Positions 60,726-64,000 of a stretch of DNA of 64,000 nt are shown in pieces. The notes beneath the pieces were generated by a model, which saw only the letters and a program-made list of their open reading frames with translations, did not search any database and had not been told where the DNA came from. The stretch spans positions 1 through 64,000 of the forward strand of contig OENT01000251.1 in NCBI GenBank assembly GCA_900239685.1, written 5' to 3'. This DNA comes from Rotaria macrura. Its lineage: Eukaryota > Rotifera > Eurotatoria > Philodinida > Philodinidae. A program made the translations under genes and the position numbers. Every line of letters starts with the position of its first letter. Position 1 is the stretch's first letter.

Positions 60726-63700
60726 CTGAAAAATGTGATAAGTATTGCATACTGGAAATTTAACATTGTCATGTTTGACTGACAATTTTCGTTTTGAGCT
60801 ATTACTTCTTTTCAATAGATGATCTATGTTCGACGTTCCATCAATGCAGCTTCAAATAATAGTAATTTTTCGATAAATATTAATTTCCAAAATACGTTCG
60901 AATTTATAAGACTTACTATAATTTTTTAATGAAAAAGTTATAAATCGAAAATTTCTATAATTGCTCTATCAAATTTATGCTAGAGGAAAATTTTCAACAA
61001 AATAAGCTAGAGCTTTCATCAAAACATTTTGTATAATCTCTGGTTCAATGACTCTGAAGGGTTTTAACTATTAATTACAAAATCTCGTTAACCTGTCATT
61101 CAAATTTTCTTATCACAATCAGCCTTTTGATAATTCGTACTTCTTATGAGAACTTCTCTATTCTCTAACTAGCATGAACAGAACCTATTTTCTCAAGAAC
61201 AAGATTCAGTTATTTCAAGATTTATTCACTCGTTCCCGATATACAACACTGTATCTACATTAAGTTTGTGGACGTCGAATGTGGTCAATGGTATTTTGTG
61301 TGCTAATAAAAGATGGCATGAGAGTTGTTTTTCTAAATATTATTATTTATTCAGAAAAAAACATACACTTTGCTAACGTGCAAGAGGATCCGACCACTTA
61401 ACTAGAAAAATATCCTTTCTCAATTCTTTTTTAGTAGAATATTCGAAGGTGATCAAATAATATCTTCTGTCAAATAAAAGTTCAATAGTTTATATCAAAT
61501 TTTCTAGTTCTAAACCATTCATGTAGAACACAACTATGTTACGGAAGATAAAGGGTAAGACTCTTCTCTGCTCGCACTATGCATGCGTATTTTCGGAAAT
61601 CTGACTATAAAGCTTGGGAGTTTGAGGTACCCACAGAAATAAGAAAAGTTTCATTGTCTTCTTCGCCAATTGCAATATACATGTAGTTTGTCAAAAAAAG
61701 ATTCGCCTACATTGGCACGGTCATGATATTTTTTTTCCTTTATTACTGACTTGAATAGACTCAATGAGTCAATGATATATCATTATGTAGTAGATCATAC
61801 CATATCGAAAAATTCTTCGTCCTGTTTTTGAAAGGATAACATATATTGAATTAATTATTATCAAAAACAAAATGTTGTGATTTCTAGACTAATTCTAAAT
61901 CTTGATAAATGCATTTCACTTAAAATAATCTGATAAAGCCGCCTAAATAAGTAACGTTTTTGTGATAGGACACTCTGAAACATACAATCTCTAATGATTC
62001 GAAGGAAGCAACCTCGTTTTCACTGAATTAAGTAAAATACAAACTTGGATTGAGACAAAAAAAAAGTAGTGAGTATGAAGACATTAGTTTTTGATAGAAT
62101 CTCAGCGCGTTCAGATATAGAAAAGTTTGCAAAACTATCAAATGGCATTGCGTTCTAGGTATATGAATCAATTAAAAACAATGGTTTGGAAAATAAATCT
62201 TAAAATATTATTTAAACTAGTGGCATAGTTCGATACAACACATAAAGTAGTACTCCAACACTGAACTTTAAAAGTGTTTCTATTAATGTATTGAACTCAA
62301 AACAATGTTTTACTCTGTTGATAAATATTAAGAATTCAACAGTATCGAAAACTACACAATAATTTTGAATTTTCTCTATTAAACAGTTCTTACTGTCACA
62401 TTAAAAAGTATGTTATTCACGAATGAGAGAAGGCTTTTCGTGATCGAAAACCTTTTTTTTCTTGCCATTGAGATTTAGGCGTGGGTTCTATTTATCATTA
62501 GTTTATCACATTAATTAGTGACAACACAGCAAATTATTGTGAGTTCATTACATCAGAAGGAACTATATTTTAAGTTTTAGCGCTGTAGCTTTTTATAGTA
62601 CAACTTACTGTAGTTCATTAAGTTATGCTATTAGCTATGATTTTACTTCATGAGTTGTTTTTCAGTTGAATCATTTATATACAAAAAAGAATTAAATTAA
62701 AATATCAATTGATAGTTTTTCAAGTTTTTGCATTGGCAAACCTATTCGAATGCTTTGAAAAATCAATATTATTATTTTGATTAGTAATTTCGTTTCAATG
62801 CTGGATTCCATTTTTGTTTAGTTCAATAAAATAGAAATTGCTTCTTCGAGCCAGTGAACGATTCATTTTTGGACCCACTTTATGTTCTTAAAGTGAAACG
62901 TTCTTTTCATGAATGCTATAATTCTAATCTATGACAAACTTTACTCGATTGAAAAATTTTCTTCTTATCTATCAACTTTTCATCAAGTACAAAGAATTAC
63001 ACAAACTATTTCCTTGTAAAAGCATTAATAATCTAATCTAATGCATATGTAAAATAAAACTAGCATTAATAATAGACCTGATGCTATACATATACATATA
63101 TAAGACTCTAGTTTTAAAGAAAACATTATCTTTCGGAAAGGGCTGAATCATAACTAAAAAGTTATTTTATATTTGATGGATATTTACAGTCAATAAAAAA
63201 AAACTCTCTTTGGATATAATCCTTATCTTTGATTATACATATCATTGTTGAAGTCGATGTTTATACTAAATAAAACATAGAAAAATTGAGAAAAAATTTG
63301 AATTCCTAATACAAACACATAAAAGAAATTCTTCAATGGTTCTGTTGGATGTTCGAGTAATGCTATTTGAAATCAAGTTTCACTGGTAAAAAATAAACTC
63401 TTTCTCGGAAGAAAAAAAATATTTTTTTTCGTCTTCAGTATAAAAAGAATCGTAGACACATAAAAAGCTTGCCATTCTGAGAAACGAGGAAAAAATTCAT
63501 TACCTCAGTCGACACTATTGCCAGTAAGTATGAGTTATGTACACAAGAGGTAAATTCTCGTATTGATCATTCGAATGGGACAGATTCAATCAGATTGCAG
63601 TATAGCGTTAGTATAAACTCTTTCCCCGTGGATATAAAGATCTACTAGGATAGAATGTGAGTGCCACGTACTCATCATGCATCTTTCACGCGTATAAAAG

Positions 63701-64000
63701 TCAATTTGTTCTGCTTATGTAATTTTGTAGTTTTTTCCTCGTCTGTAATAGTGTTGTTTATGTTCTCGATGAGAATTCATTCAAAAGGAAATTAAATACC
63801 AATACAGAAAGGGATGCAAGATAAACTTTAATGCTAGGTATGGGTTCATGTAGTTAAATATAATATTCTCAAGCAGAGTCACATCGCATACCAACGAAAT
63901 AGTCAAATTCATACTGACAGACTCTCAAATCGGATAGTCCTCCTCTGGTAACGACATGACAAAGAAAGCTGTTGATGCTGACGGTTAGAATAGGTTTTCT
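60726..64000. other. Intergenic to the right edge
   Basis: No ORF of interest on either strand. TATAAAAG at 63693-63700 (+) is a good core-promoter match and may serve a gene beyond the window. Confidence 0.4.

Noticed and set aside
1..64000. CRISPR arrays, bacterial operons, rRNA genes, telomeric TGTGGG arrays
   Set aside because: No regularly spaced direct repeats, polycistronic spacing, rRNA-like sequence or telomere repeats were seen; gene structure is eukaryotic throughout.

Overview
This 64 kb window is AT-rich animal nuclear DNA. Its genes have short GT-AG introns (mostly 51-90 bp), TATA-like boxes and AATAAA signals, and long gene-free stretches lie between them. The gene set fits a bdelloid rotifer (Rotaria/Adineta type). 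It includes a metazoan intermediate-filament protein with a lamin tail, a rhodopsin-like GPCR and an ionotropic glutamate receptor with a potassium-channel-like pore loop. Next to these sit a sirtuin and a multicopper oxidase that read like bacterial and fungal proteins, as expected from the heavy horizontal acquisition known in bdelloids. The species assignment is inference; no database search was possible.

Layout: a VIT/VWA protein (344-2930, +, two exons); a bacterial-type sirtuin (5930-7465, +, two exons); a single-exon GPCR (10171-11163, +); a six-exon intermediate-filament gene (14545-12393, -); a single-exon iGluR (34439-31812, -); a single-exon laccase/Fet3-like oxidase (46948-45230, -); an SDR oxidoreductase (55115-54198, -, two exons); and a multi-exon single-pass membrane protein with a Thr/Ser-rich stalk (about 60725-58526, -). 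Nothing suggests the genes act in one pathway. They look like independent single-gene units.

The unusual part is the mobile-element load at roughly 14.7-16, 20.8-30.7, 35.8-36.4 and 39.8-44.0 kb. I found at least ten non-autonomous inverted-repeat elements or DNA-transposon relics. They include two copies of a hAT-like MITE (one with a perfect 8-bp target duplication), two copies of a 366/367-bp foldback family (CCCAAG...GGG ends, 2-bp duplications), a related 487-bp foldback, a near-perfect 505-bp palindrome, a FLYWCH-bearing inverted-repeat element and a mariner transposase relic. Two foldbacks sit inside the decayed reading frame of an old gene at 42.5-44.25 kb. Removing each with one copy of its 2-bp duplication leaves the flanking frame open, so the insertion boundaries are read directly from the sequence.

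The remaining intergenic DNA (3.0-5.9, 7.5-10.2, 16-20.8, 31, 34.4-39.8, 47-54, 55-58.5 and 60.7-64 kb) shows no convincing genes.
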